A stretch of DNA of 64,000 nt from Saccopteryx bilineata (GCF_036850765.1 NC_089491.1:129324266-129388265); one strand, 5' to 3'; positions 36,111 through 48,187 are shown, counted from the first letter of the stretch. The notes: generated by a model not told the origin, from the letters alone. Made by a program: numbers and translations.

Positions 36111-37200
36111 TATGGGGAGAAAAAAAAAACAACAGACCTTGGCCTGACTTGTAGTGGCGCAGTGGGATAAAGTGTCGACCTGGAACACTGAGGTTGCCGG
36201 TTCGAAACCTTGGGCTTGCCTGGTCAAGGCACATATGGGAGTTGACGCTTCCTGCTCCTCTCCCTTCTCTCTCTCTTTCTCTCTCTCTCACTCCTCTCTC
36301 TCTAAAAATCAATAAATAAAAATATTTAAAATGAAAACAAACAAACAAAAAACAGGCCTCAAATTATAGAACAGAAAAATGTCTCCAGAAAAAGAGCTAA
36401 CTGAAATGCAGATATGCAATTTATCAGATATAGAGTTCAAAGGAATGATTATATGAATGCTCCACAAACAAAGTGAGAACTTCAACAAAGAGACAGCAAC
36501 CATAAAAAAAAAAAGCATGGAAACCATAAAAAAGAACCAGTTAGTATTGAACAATATAATATCTGACATCAAGAATACTCTGGAAGGGTGAATGAAGAAG
36601 AGAATTAAACCAACAATTTGGAAGACAGGTAGAAAAACACCTATCAGAACAGCAAAAAGAAAAAAAAATTAAAAAGAATAAGGATAGTTTAAAGGACTTT
36701 GGGGCAGCATGAAATGTAACAACATCCACAACATAGAGGTACCAGAAAAAAAAAAAAAAGAGAGAGCAAGGTATGGGAAAACTATTTAAAAAAATAATGA
36801 GAGAAATTTTCCTAACCTGATGAGTGAAAAAGACATATAAGTCCAGGAAGCAAAGAGAGACCCAAACAAGATGGGCCAAAGAAGCCCACACCAAGACATA
36901 TCATAATTAAAATGGCAAAAGGTTAAAAACAAAGAGAAAATCTTAAAAGTAGTAAAAAAGAAAGCAATTAGTTATCTACAAAGGAGCTCCCATAAAGCTG
37001 TCTGCTGATTTCTCAACAGAAACATTTTAGGCCAGAGGGATTGACATGAAAGTGATGCAAAGCAAGACTCTAAGAGCAAGACTACTTTACCCAGTAAGTC
37101 TATCATTTAAAATTAAAAGAGAAATAAAGAGCAGCCCAGACAAGAAAATGCTAAAGGAGTTTGTTACCACCAAACTAGTAATACAAGAAATAATAAAGGG
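36111..37200 (+). pseudogene. L1 ORF1 remnant, split by a SINE
   Basis: It begins with an ATGGGGAGAAAA start and is interrupted by a SINE at 36141-36345. It resumes with sequence encoding an ORF1-like coiled-coil and RNA-binding segment (for example around CCAAACAAGATGGGCC at 36863 and 'tttctcaacagaaac' at 37010). Frameshifts and stops break the frame. ORF1 encodes the nucleic-acid-binding chaperone of the L1 particle. Antisense frames here are shadows. Confidence 0.8.
36141..36345 (+). repeat. tRNA-derived SINE (GTGGCGCAGTGG class) inside L1 ORF1
   Basis: The head is GGCCTGACTTGTAGTGGCGC, with a B box (CCGGTTCGAAACC), GGGCTTGCCTGGTCAAGGCA, a CT-rich part and an AATCAATAAATAAA tail. It is a well-preserved, probably young copy. 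Confidence 0.92.
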
Positions 37201-37374
37201 CTTGCTCTAGGAAACAGGAGGAGAAGGAAGAGGTGAAGGAGGAAGAGGAGAAAAAAGAAGAACAGAGGGACATAGCTAAAAGAATAAAATGGCAATAAAT
37301 AAATACATATCTATAAATAATTGTTTTAAATATAAATAGCTTTAATGCTCCAATTAAATGACATAGGGTAGTCA

Positions 37375-37668
37375 GTCTGGTGATGGAACAATGGATAGAG
37401 TGTGGACCCAGAATGCTGAGGTCCCAGGTTCAAAATCCCGAAGTCACTGGTTTGAGCGTGGGCATGCCAGCTTGAGCACAGGGCTGCTGGATCGAGTGAG
37501 AGATCATTGACATAATCCCAATGTCTCTCACTTGAGCCCAAAAGTTGCTGTCATGCACAAGGGGTCACTGGCTCAGCTTGAACCCCCCGGTCAAGGCACA
37601 TATAAGAAGCAATCAATGAACAACTAAAATGAAGCAACTATGAGTTGATGCTTCCAATCTCTCTCCCT

Positions 37669-37737
<69 letters not shown>

Positions 37738-37755
37738 CTTAAAAACAACAACAAA
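37375..37755 (+). repeat. tRNA-derived SINE (long GCTTGAGC class) with CT and TA runs, inside L1 ORF2
   Basis: The head is TCAGTCTGGTGATGGAACAA, followed by modules such as GTCACTGGTTTGAGC, then (CT)n at 37672-37703 and (TA)n at 37705-37735. The flanks CATAGGGTAG and CATAGTATAG are an imperfect target duplication. Confidence 0.88.
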
Positions 37756-39564
37756 AAGAACCATAGTATAGCTGAATAGATTAAGAAATCAAGACCCATA
37801 TATATGCTATCTATAAGAGACCCACCTCAGAATGAAAGATACACATAGACTAAAAGTAAAGGGATGAAAAACATATTTCACACAAGTGAAAAAAACCCTC
37901 TGATTACAAAACTTCTATTTGACAAAACAGACTTTAAAACAAAGGCTATATTAAGAGGCAAAGAAAGACACTACATAATGATAAAGGGAGAAACTGAACA
38001 ACAGGATATAACCCTTGTAAATATTTACACACCCAATGTGAGGGCACAAAAATATGTAAAGCAAATCTGGATGGACATAAAGGAAGAGATTGACAGCAAT
38101 ACAGTCATAGTAGGAAAATTTAACTCCCCATTGATATCTATGGACAGATCTCCCAAACAGAAAATCAACAAGGAAAGAGCAACCTTAATGACATTAGATC
38201 AGCTAGTTTTAAAATCTTCAGAGCATTTCACCCCAAAGGAGCAGAATATTCATTCTTATCAAGTGCACATGGAACATTTTTTAGGGTTAGACCACATGTT
38301 TAGACAAAAAAGAAGTCTCAATAAATTTAAGAAGATAGAAATCATATGAAGCACCTTTTCTGACCATAATTGTATAAAACTAAGACTCAATCACAAGAAA
38401 AAAAACAAAAACATACAAAAACATGGAGTCTAAATAACATATTATTAAACAATGAATATTAACAATAAGAACACAATAGATCAAAAGATACCTTGAGACA
38501 AATGAAAACAAGAACACAACAACCCAAAATCTATGAAACACAGCAAAAGCAGTCCTAAGAGGAAAATATATAGCATTACAGGCCTATCTCAAGAAGTAAG
38601 AAAAATCTCAAATGAATAATCTATCTTTACTCTTTTAGGAACTTAAGAAAAGAATAACAAACAAAGACCAAAGTGAATAGAGGAATGAAACAATAAATAT
38701 CAGAGCAGAAATAAACAAGAGAGTCTAAAAAAAATAAAAGATCAATGAAATCAAGAGATGGTTCTTTGAAAAGATAAACAAGAATGACAAACATTTATCC
38801 AGACTAATTAAGAAAAAAGAGAGAGAACTCAAACAAAATCAGAGATGAAAGAAGAGAAATAACAATAGATACCAAAGAAATACAAAGAATTGTAAGAAAA
38901 TATTATGAACAACTATATGCCAACAACCTGGACAATCTGTACAATATGCATAAATTCCTAGAAACATACAACCTTTCAAAACTGAATCAGGAAGAATCAG
39001 AGAATCTAAAATAATAAATTACAGATAGTGAAACTGAAACAGTAATCAAAAACTTCCAACAAACAATAGTCCTGGGCTGATGGCTTCACTGGTGAATTAT
39101 ACCAAACATTCAAAGAAGAATTAATACCTATCTTTCTACAACTATTCCAAAAAATTCAGGAGGAGGGAAGAATTCCAAGCACATTTTATGAGACCAGCAT
39201 TATCCTAATTCCAAAACCAGATAAAGACACTACAACAAAAGAAACTTTTAGGCCAATATTGCTGAGAAATATGGATGCTAAAATCCTCAACAAAATATTA
39301 GCAAACTGAATCCAGAAATACATTACAAAGGTCATATATTATGATCAAGTGTGATTATTCAAGGGACACAAGGCTGATACAACATCTGCAAAACAATAAA
39401 CGTGATATACCACAAAAACAAAATTAAAGATAAAAATCATATGATCATATCAATATATACAGAAAATTTGATAAAATTCAGCACTCATTTATGTTAAAAA
39501 TGTTCAGCAAAGTAGAAATCAAGGGAACATAGTTCAATGTAACAAATCCCATATATGCAAACCC

Positions 39565-39640
39565 ATAACCTTAAGATCAGGAACAAGAGAGAGATATCTG
39601 CTATAACCTTAAGATCAGGAACAAGAGAGAGATATCTGCT
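39565..39640 (+). repeat. 38-bp tandem duplication in L1 ORF2
   Basis: Two adjacent identical 38-bp copies (39565-39602 and 39603-39640), each starting ATAACCTTAAGATCAGG and ending GATATCTGCT. It is a local slippage or duplication event after the L1 inserted. Confidence 0.95.
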
Positions 39641-40553
39641 ATCACTAATATTGTTCAATATATTACTGGAATTCCTACCCACAGTGATCAGATAAGAGGA
39701 AGAAAGAAAAGGCATTCAAATTTGAAAGGAAGATGTAAAGCCGTCCTTATTTGCAGATGGCCTGATGCTGTATACAGAAAACCTTAAAGAATTTACCAAA
39801 AAACTACTAGAATTGATGATGAATTTATTAAATTAGAAGGGCACAAAATAAATATACAGAAATCAGTTGTACTTTATACAGCGATAATAAATGATCAGAA
39901 AGGGAAACTAAGAAAACAATACCATTCACAATTGCTTACAAAAAGCAAAACACCTAGAAATAAGTTTAACCAAAGAAGTAAAAGACTTATACTCAGAAAA
40001 GTATAAAACACTGAAGAAAGAAGTCAGAGAAAACACAAATAAGGGGAACCATATACCGTGTTTATGGCTAGGAAGAATTAACCTTGTTAAAATGTCTATA
40101 CTACCCAAAACAAGCCATAGATTCAATGCAATCCTATTAAGATACCAATGGTGTGTTTCACAGAACTAGAACAATTATTTCCAAAATTTATTCAGAGCCA
40201 CAAAAGACCCCAAATAGCTACAGCTGTCTTAATAAAGAATAAAAAAGTTGGAGGAATCATGCTACTTGATATCAAACTATACTAAAAGGCCGTAATAATC
40301 AAAACAGATGGTACTGACATAAAAACAGACATATAGATCAGTGGAACAGAATAGGGATCTCAAAAATCAACCTACACCTATAATGGTCAACTAATACTTG
40401 ACAAAGGAGGCAAGAACATATAATGGAGTAAAAACAGTCTATTGAACAAATAGTGTTGGGTAATTGGACAGATAAATGAACAACAAATGAACCTAGACCA
40501 CCTTCTTATGCCATACACAAGAATAAAATTAAAATGTGTTAAAGACTTAAATA

Positions 40554-41145
40554 CAGTGTGTCCATAAAATTATGGTGCACTTTTGACCAGTCACAGGAAA
40601 GCAATAAAAGATGATAGAAATGTGAAATCTGCACCAAATAAAAAGAAAACTCTCTCAGTTTCATACCTATTCAGTGCAGTTCTATGTGGGCTCACGCACA
40701 GATTTTTTAGGGCTCCTTAGGTAGCTATCCCGTATAGCCTCTACAGACTCGTCACTGACTGATGGCCTACCAGAACGGGGTTTCTCCACCAAACTGCCGG
40801 TTTCCTTCAACTGCTTATCCCACCGAGTAATGTTATTCCTATGTGGTGGCGCTTTGTTATAAACGTGCCAATATTCACGTTGCACTTTGGTTATGGATTC
40901 GAATTTAGCAAGCCACAGAACACACTGAACTTTCCTCTGTACCGTCCACATCTCAACTGGCATGGTATACTGTCCACTGTATACACGGTGTTACATCATC
41001 ATCTGCGCATGCACACATGCTGCCACTCATCCTACAGAAACTGGGAGGGTTTTCCTTTTATTTGGTGCGGATTTCACATTTCTATCGTCTTTTGTTGATT
41101 TCCTGTGGCCGGTCAAAAGTGCACCATGACTTTACGGACACACTG
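40554..41145 (-). mobile_element. Internally deleted mariner-like DNA transposon (592 bp)
   Basis: Inverted repeats of 109 bp lie at 40554-40662 and 41037-41145 and differ at 12 positions by my count. Both begin CAGTGTGTCC at the outer end. TA dinucleotides flank it (40552-40553 and 41146-41147), as expected for Tc1/mariner insertion. Between the repeats on the minus strand is a transposase N-terminal fragment. The catalytic part is missing, so it could only move with help. It sits inside the L1 and is therefore younger than that insertion. Confidence 0.93.
40682..40963 (-). pseudogene. Mariner-type transposase N-terminal fragment (helix-turn-helix)
   Basis: An uninterrupted 93-codon frame starts MPVEMWTVQRKVQCVLWLA and contains NNITRWDKQLKETGSLVEKP, followed by RSGRPSV. 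The layout, a tri-helical DNA-binding domain ending in a basic GRPS linker, is that of the helix-turn-helix found at the start of many mariner/IS630 transposases (the DUF4817-like group). The DDE/D catalytic domain is absent: after the linker the frame runs into the inverted repeat and stops. A protein from this frame could in principle bind the element's own ends; expression is unknown. Confidence 0.85.
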
Positions 41146-41384
41146 TATTAGACTTGCAACCATAAAAATCCTAGAAGAAAACATAGGGAGTAAAATCTCA
41201 GATATTTCTTGTAGCAATAATTTTTCTGATCTATATCCTCACGCAAGGAAACAAAAGAAAAAATAAACAAATGGGACTATATCAAACTAAAAATGTTTTT
41301 TTTTCACAGCAAAGAAAACCATCAACAAAATGAAAAAATAATACACTAAATGAGAGAACGTATTTGCCAGTACATCTGATAAGA

Positions 41385-41659
41385 CAGTGGTCCCCAACCT
41401 TTTTTGGGCCACGGACCGGTTTAATGTCAGAAAATATTTTCGCGGACCGGCCTTTTGGGTGGGACGAATAAATGTATCACATGACTGAGACAAGCATCAA
41501 GAGTGAGTCTTAGATGGTCATTTAAAAAAAATAAAACATCGTTCAGACTTAAATATAAATAAAACAAATAATGTAAGTTATTTATTCTTTCTCTGCAGAC
41601 CAGTACCAAATGGCCCACAGACCGGTACTGGTCCATGGCCTGGGGATTGGGGACCACTG
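41385..41659 (+). mobile_element. Non-autonomous hAT-type DNA transposon (275 bp)
   Basis: The ends are CAGTGGTCCCCAACC and the inverted GGGGACCACTG, with a perfect 8-bp duplication, TGATAAGA, at 41377-41384 and 41660-41667. It has no transposase frame. It is the same family as the copy at 50032-50329, which lies in the other orientation. It lies inside the L1. Confidence 0.95.
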
Positions 41660-42390
41660 TGATAAGAGATTAATATTCAAAATTTATAAAGATTCATAAA
41701 ATTCAATACCAAAAAAGCAAGCAATCTAATTAAAAATATGCAAAAAAAAAAAAAAACCAAACCCACAACAAAACCCTAAATAGACACTTTTCTAAAGAGG
41801 ACATACAAATGGCCAATAGACATATAAAAAGATGCTCAACATCACTAATCATAAGAGAAATGCAAATTAAAACCACAATGAAATATCACCTCACACATGT
41901 CAGAGTAACTATCATCAATAAATCAACAAACAAGTGTTGGCAAGGGTGTGGAGAAAAGGGAACCCTATTGCACTGTTGGTAGGAATGCAGATTGGTACAG
42001 CCTCTGTGGAAAGTAGTATGGAGTTACTTCAAAAAATTAAAATGGAACAGCCTTTTGACCCAGAGATTCCACTTCTGGTAATATAGCCTAAGAATCCCAA
42101 AACACTAATTTGAAAGAATATATGCACTCCTATGTTCATTGTAGAATTATTTACAATAGCCAAGATTTGGATATGCCCCAATTGCCAATCAGTAGATGAG
42201 TGAATAAAAAAGTTGTAGTACACTTACACAATGGAATACTGCACAACTATAAAAAAAGAAAATCTTACCTTTTGCAACAGTGTGGATGGACCTGAAGAGC
42301 ATTATGTTAAGTAAAATAAGCCAGTCAGAGAAAGACAAGTACCATATGATTTCACTCATATGAGGAATCTAATGACCAAAATGAACTAAC

Positions 42391-42696
42391 TAGAAAAATA
42401 GTGACAGGCTCATATAAGCTGTCTATTATTAAGAAGCTGACAGCTTTTGGGGCTAGGTTGGTGAGGGGATGGAGACAATGAGCATAAAAGAAAAAACTGG
42501 GTCACAGACAACAGTGTGGTAATTGCCAGAAGGGGGGGGAGGAGGTGGAGAAGAGTGTAGGGGTTTAAATGTTAATGGATGGAGACTCAACTTGGGGGTA
42601 GGTGAACACACAATATAGTGAACAGAGATGTGTTTTAGAATTGGACACCTTTCTAATTATGCTAACCAGTATCACCCCAATAAAATGAATTTTTAA
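42391..42696 (+). other. L1 3' UTR
   Basis: The 3' UTR has a G-rich run (near 42532-42546), TTTAGAATTGGACACC and an AATAAAATGAATTTTT end. It is followed directly by the second copy of the target duplication. Confidence 0.85.
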
Positions 42697-42707
42697 ATCT
42701 CATTTAA

Positions 42708-44154
42708 CAATTTAAAAAATTAAATTTCATCAAGGTTATATATGTATACCATTTTAAAAATGAAAAATGGCAATCCCAGATTTATCCCTCCCTATCCCCA
42801 ATTATACTCTTAAAGGCAGTCACATTCAGCCATATTAGTCATTGCTTCTACAATTAGCCTGCATATATTTTTTGTATTTTTGAAAAATTTTATATTATCT
42901 ATAACTTCACATGAAAGACAAAGGTTTAGTCCTTTTATATCACCTCTACAATATACACATATACCTCCTCTTCCCATTCCTAGACAAATTATAATTTTTG
43001 TTTAGATCATAATTTACCTATGTATGACTAGTACGTATCATCTACAGATGAGCCATGGAGGATACCAGAGAGAACAGTTAATAGCTTGTTCTATGATTTT
43101 CCTCCAGTTGCAAGGAAGAATAAGTATTTGATCCTCAAGTCAAGAAATTGTTAGAATTTAATCTATACTCAACCCAAGCTCAATGAGAATTCAGACGTAC
43201 CAGACCAAGCACTTTTACCTCATTGTTGAGATTGTTCAAGAGCACTGAGTAACCAATATTGATGAAGTGCAACTGAACCAGAGGACTGGGATTTGCTGCA
43301 GCCCTAAGTGGCCTAGGTAACTAGTTGGGCAGATACCTGAGGAGACTACATGACTAAATAATTATAAAAGCTGCTGGGATCTCCAGAGCTGATGGCTTTT
43401 TTTTAACAGATTGTCCACAGTCACACCTCATCTCTCATGCCCACGTATTTCCTAAGCACAGAATGGCTAGGACACCAGATGCTGTGTCCTGGCATCACAA
43501 TGTCCTCACTATACTAAGCATGCGTTGTGGACTCCTCTTCTTTGTTCTTCTTTAAAGTACAGTAAATTTAATGTATAAGGTTTATTGTGTTTCACAAATT
43601 TAATAGGTTGATTTGAACTCAAAACACACAGCTACTAATAGAAAATATGGCACAATAGCTACAGATTACATTTCTCTTCTTGTATAACTGTGTCTTCTCA
43701 CATTTAGTTATCTCATTTTTACATTTAGTTTTCTATGTAAAATCATTAGTCACCAATCTGTGTTAGCAGGGTACATCTACATGTTCAAGCATTAATATTC
43801 TATATACATCTTAGTTCATTGCAAACTCTTCCTAAAGAGGGTAACTCCCATCAATTATAATCCTGCACATCAGACAATCAGTAAGATTTTCTTTCTTCAG
43901 AGAGATTACTCATGATGTTTTCTGTCATCATGGAGTGTATAATCTCTAATCCTGCATGAGCTGTCATCCTGGGATCTCCCATCACTGTAAAGATTCCTTT
44001 GTCTATTTTTCTTGCTAGATCTCATGTATTCCTTTTTCATAGTTTACTTTATTTTTGTGAAAGAGGTCCCCCAATACCTTCCAAAGAAAGGTTGCAATGG
44101 AAATAAATTAAGACTTGGCATGCTTTTATATTTTTATTTTATTATTTTTATTAA
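42708..44154. other. Single-copy DNA with a possible old L1 trace at 42740-42990
   Basis: The first 280 bp resemble antisense ancient L1 3' sequence. The remainder, including the slightly GC-richer 43000-43530, shows nothing I recognise. Confidence 0.35.
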
Positions 44155-44492
44155 TATACTTTTTTAGGTGAGTGAAAGGTAGATAGTGAGACAGACTCCC
44201 ACATGTGCCCGACTGAGATCTACTCAGCAATCCCATCTAAGGCTAATGCTCGAGTACCGAGCTATTTTTAGTAACTGAGGGCTGGTGTGCTTGGACCAAC
44301 CGAGCTATCCTCAGAGCTGGGGGCCATGCTTGAACCAATTGAGCCACTGGGTGTGGCAGGGGAAGAGGGAGAAAAGGGAGATAAAGAGGAAAAAGAAGCA
44401 GATGGTTGCTTCTCCCGTGTGCCCTGACAGGGAACAAACCCAGGATGTATATGTCAGGTCAGCGCTCTATCCACTGAGCCAATGGCCAGGGC
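44155..44492 (-). repeat. Rhin-1-related SINE, diverged
   Basis: The antisense copy has AGACAGACTCCCACATGTGC at its 3' side, GAAGCAGATGGTTGCTTCTC in the 5' half and a reversed head at CCACTGAGCCAATGGCCAGG. It lies in an A/T-rich site. Confidence 0.85.
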
Positions 44493-45460
44493 AAGTTTTA
44501 TTAATTTGCCTCTTTATGCTCTTGAACATTGAAAGTAACTTTTCCTAAGAATGTTGAATATACTGTCTTATTATCTTCTAGGTTCTAAGATTAATATTGG
44601 AAAATTCAATGACTTCTAGATAAATGATCCATTGGAAGTGATATGTTTTTCTTTCTGGAGCACTTTTAGGCTCTTTCCATTGTCTCTGGTTTTATGATAT
44701 TTTTTTTCTAAGATATGCCACAAATATGGGTTAATTTTCATTCATTCTTCTAATATTTAATGGGTCCTCTTGATCTGGAAACTGGTATCCCTTAGTTTTG
44801 GCATTTTTTTAGAATGCTTTCTTTTGATAATTTCCTTCCATCTATTTGCTGTTGCTAAATTTTCTCTTTTTGGATTGCCTATTATTTATCAAGGGTTGGA
44901 CCTCTTGGACTAAGTCTTTTCTCTTTGTTTTCTCTCATGTTTCCCATCAGTTTGTATTTTTGCTCAAATTTCTGGGAAATCTCCTTCATACAAATTCTAA
45001 CTTGATCTTCTGCCAAGTTTTCATTTCTGTTATCATGCTTTTATTTTCAAAGAGATATTTTTTTGTTCTCTGATTTCTCTCTTATTTTATGAATGCAATC
45101 TTTTCTTATGTCTATGAGAATGGTCATGGTATTTTTGAAGATCTTTTTACTTGGTACCATCTGTTTCTTTCAAATTGATTATTACGTTTGTTAAGTTTTC
45201 TTTCTCTACCTTCCATTTTATAGGTTTCTTTTAGATGTTTAAGAATCCTCATTTATGTGCTTCATTTTAGACTGGTGATCTATAAAACTGATAGAAAACT
45301 GCACAAGTGGGTGCGACCTATCATCAAAGAAGTTCACCTTACTGTGACCTGAGTCCTATATAGAAAATAACTGATGTCATTATTTGGATGCTTCCTCATG
45401 AACTGATAAGAATCTCCAGAAAGACTCTTCTAATCCTCTTTCTGGAGGTTTAATGCATGG
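44493..45460. other. T-rich sequence, possibly an old antisense LINE
   Basis: The T-rich, frame-broken character resembles antisense LINE sequence, but I cannot assign a family. Confidence 0.3.
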
Positions 45461-45622
45461 TGATATGAACTGAATATTTGTGCTTCCCTAAAACTACTAT
45501 GTTGAAACCATAATTCCCAATGTGATGGTTTTTGGAGTAGAGGTCTTTGGGTAGTAACTATGCATAGATGAAGTCGCACAGATGGGTCCCTTGGATTAGT
45601 GGCCCCATAAAACAGAAAGAGT

Positions 45623-45662
<40 letters not shown>

Positions 45663-45869
45663 TGTGCATGTACCAAGAAAAGGCCATATGTGTCCACAGC
45701 AAGATGGTAGCCATCTCTAAGCCAGTAGGAGAACTCTCACCAGGAAACAAATCAACTAAAACTTTGATTTTGGATTTTCCAGCCTCCAGAAGTGTAAGAA
45801 GTAATTTTCTTCTTTTAAAGCCACCTATTGTATTGTATTGTGTTATGGGCCCTCTGCTTAACTACTACA
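45461..45869 (+). repeat. MaLR (MLT1-type) solo LTR with a TC microsatellite
   Basis: It starts TGATATGAACTGAATATTTG and contains CCCAATGTGATGG and CCAGCCTCCAGAAGTG, then a 'ttttaaagccacc' end section. The (TC)n run at 45625-45660 lies where this family often has a TC-rich part. It is ancient and a solo LTR. Confidence 0.8.
45625..45660. repeat. (TC)n microsatellite within the MaLR LTR
   Basis: Eighteen or so TC units. Confidence 0.95.
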
Positions 45870-46691
45870 AGACGTGATTATCAGCATTCTGGGAGCTGAG
45901 TAGGGGAAGAACTTGAAGCCTCAGTATTTATTGTGTATACCTATACTTATTCTTCTTAATTTTAGCAAGCTGCTAAGATTCTCAAATAAATATGCTGTGT
46001 GTGAGTTCAAAGACTGTTTTATCCTATCTAAAGAATTAGGTTCAAATATTTTTCAAAGATAACCCAGACCTACATATTTCAATAACCTTGTCACTCCACT
46101 TTCAGAGATCTTAATACTGTCAATTCCCGAAACTTTCAGTTTGAGATACTTCCCATATTTCATTGCTAACTTAAGCATTTGCTTTATCATTATTATGCTA
46201 GTGTATCTCTGTACAAGATAAAATCTAAGTCTTCTCAGTCTGAACCATTGTTACTTTGTTATTTTATTTGGCCTTCTTTAGATAGAAGAGTAATATCAGT
46301 GATGATGAACTTTATAATGTTTTGTAATAATTCTCTGAGACCTTGATAGAATTATTGGCTATCCAAGATATATTGGTAGTGTCCTAGGTAACAACTACAT
46401 GGGTGCCTAATACAGGTGGGGACAAAAGTTGCTTTCAAAGGCAAGGAACAACACAGACAACAAAAAGGTGCCAAAGTCTTCTTCTGGAACCACTAGCCTT
46501 CCCTGCTTTCTCTGCAAAACTTTAATTCAGGAATCCAGGAGTCCTCCTCCTTCTTCTTTGCAGCTCTACAGAGAAGCAGCCGGTGGAGAGCTGAGTGATA
46601 GAAGTGCCTTGCTTTCATTTTTAAAGGAGAAAATTTTGTTGGACACTCCATGATGGAACTTTATTTTAGGGCTTTGAAGATATGATTACAC
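45870..46691. other. Single-copy DNA
   Basis: Nothing recognised. A 74-codon frame at 46429-46653 has no domain or splice context that I can identify. Confidence 0.4.
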
Positions 46692-47327
46692 TGTGTATTA
46701 GTCAGCTTGGGCTGCCATAACAAGATACCACAGAGCAGGAATTAAACAACAGAATTTTTTTCCTCATACCTCTGAAGGCTGAAAGTCTGAGATCAAGGTG
46801 CTAAGTTTAGTCTCTTCTAAGGCCTCTTCTTGGCTTGCAGATGGCTACCTTGTCCACGTATCTTCATATGGCCTTTCCTCTGTGAAAAGGCATTTCTGGT
46901 GTCTCATTCTCCTTTTATAAAGATACCTGTTCTAGTGGATCAAGGACCCACTAACTTGATCTCATTTAACCTAAATTACCTCCTTAAAAGCTCCCCGCTC
47001 TCTTTTTAAATTTATTGTTATTTTTTTAAACACTTGCATTTTTTAGATATTTATTTATTTATTTATTTATTCATTTTTAGAGTTAAAAAAAGAGAAAAAG
47101 AGAAAGAAAGAAACAAGAAAAGGGAGAGGAGCAGAAAGCATCAACTCCCATATGTGCCTTAACCTGGCAAGCCCAGGGTTTTGAACCAGCTACCTCAGCA
47201 TTCCAGGTCGACGCTTTATTCACTGCATCACCACAGGGCAGGCAAAAACCCTATCTCAAATACAGTCATATTTAGGTTTAGGGATGCAACCTGTTAATTT
47301 TGTGGGAGGAGAGCATGATCTATAACA
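46692..47327 (-). repeat. MaLR (MLT1-type) solo LTR, antisense, split by a SINE
   Basis: The end GTATTAGTCAGCTTGGGCTG, followed by GCCATAACAAGATACCAC, and the other end at 'gagcatgatctataaca' are the two termini of an antisense MLT1-type LTR. The SINE at 47041-47243 lies in the middle. Confidence 0.82.
47041..47243 (-). repeat. tRNA-derived SINE (GTGGCGCAGTGG class) inside the MaLR LTR
   Basis: A TTTA-repeat tail, GAGGAGCAGAAAGCATCAAC, TCCCATATGTGCCTTAACC, GCCCAGGGTTTTGAACC and a reversed head at CCACAGGGCAGGC identify it as the same class as 20975-21180. Confidence 0.88.
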
Positions 47328-47334
47328 ATTGTAT

Positions 47335-48187
47335 TCTGGCTTTCAGGTTTGCCATTAAGAAGTCACTTACTGTTATTGCTCCTTTGAAAATAATTTGCAT
47401 TTTTTCCCTCTGGCTCTAATTAAAATTTTTCTCTTGTGTTTTCTCTATGATCTGTTACAGTGTAGTTTTCTTTGTATATATTTTCTTTGTGATTTATGAA
47501 GTTTCTTAAATCCATAGTTTAAAGGTTTTTCTTACTTTGGTAAATTCTCAAATATTCTTTTTTTATTATAGAGACAGAGAGAGAGAGAGTCAGAGAGAGG
47601 GATAGATAGGGACAGACAGACGGGATCAGAGAGAGATGAGAAGCATCAATCATCAGTTTTTCATTGCGACACCTTAGTTGTTCATTGATTGCTTTCTCAT
47701 ATGTGCCTTGACCATGGGCCTTCAGCAGGCTGAGTAATCCCTTGCTCAAGCCAGTGACCTTGGGTCCAAGCTGGTGAGCTTTGCTCAAACCAGATGAGCC
47801 CACACTCAAGCTGGCGACTTCAGAGTCTCCAACCTGGGTCCTCTGCATCCCAGTCTGACACTCTATCCACTGCACCACCGCCTGGTCAGGCTAATTCTTC
47901 AAGTATTACTTCTAAACCATTCTTTCATCTCTTTTTCTTGGTCTATAATTACATGTCTGTTAGATATTTTGTTGTAGTTTATATCTCTTTTCTACTCTTG
48001 TATATATATTATATTATCTTTCATTTCATGTTTCACTTTAGATATTTCTTTCAGAGCTATTTTTCAGTCCAGTAATTCTCTCTTCACTTCTATAGTTAAA
48101 TGTATCCACTGAGTTCTTAACTTCAGTGGTGCTTTTAAGTTACAGACTTTTCATTTGAATATTTTTATAGGTTTAAAATCTTATTGA
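47335..48187 (-). repeat. Old L1-type sequence, antisense, split by a SINE
   Basis: The sequence before and after the SINE (47551-47891) reads as one antisense ancient L1 or half-L1 3' segment, for example TTCTTAAATCCATAGTTT and 'cccactgagttcttaacttc'-like phrases. The family call is tentative. Confidence 0.45.
47551..47891 (-). repeat. tRNA-derived SINE (long GCTTGAGC class)
   Basis: It runs from a T-rich reversed tail through GACAGAGAGAGAGAGAG, TTGTTCATTGATTGC and CAAGCTGGTGAGC modules to a reversed tRNA head at GCCTGGTCAGGC. Confidence 0.9.

Larger units (their letters stand above)
37310..42390 (+). pseudogene. L1 ORF2 remnant (endonuclease and reverse transcriptase)
   Basis: Near 37321-37360 the frame encodes an INSFNAPIK-like motif, the usual start of the endonuclease domain. 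The 37864-38349 frame (161 codons) covers the rest of that domain, with HYIMIKGE and ITLVNIYTPN motifs. The reverse transcriptase follows with many stops. The catalytic FADD motif reads FADG at 39750-39761, so the second aspartate is lost. The C-terminal part ends near 42390. Three insertions and a 38-bp tandem duplication (39565-39640) add damage. It is not functional. Confidence 0.9.
34373..42696 (+). mobile_element. Near full-length L1 retrotransposon carrying four later insertions
   Basis: An 11-bp duplication, ATCTCATTTAA, flanks the element at 34362-34372 and 42697-42707. Inside, in order, are a 5' UTR of about 1.7 kb, an ORF1 remnant, an ORF2 remnant and a 3' UTR. Two SINEs, a mariner-like element and a hAT element interrupt it. 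Removing them leaves about 6.9 kb, the size expected for a full-length L1. Both ORFs are broken, so the copy is inactive. Confidence 0.9.

Noticed and set aside
36541..36894. A 117-codon minus-strand frame
   Set aside because: It is antisense to the L1 ORF1 remnant, and its composition follows the A-rich sense strand.
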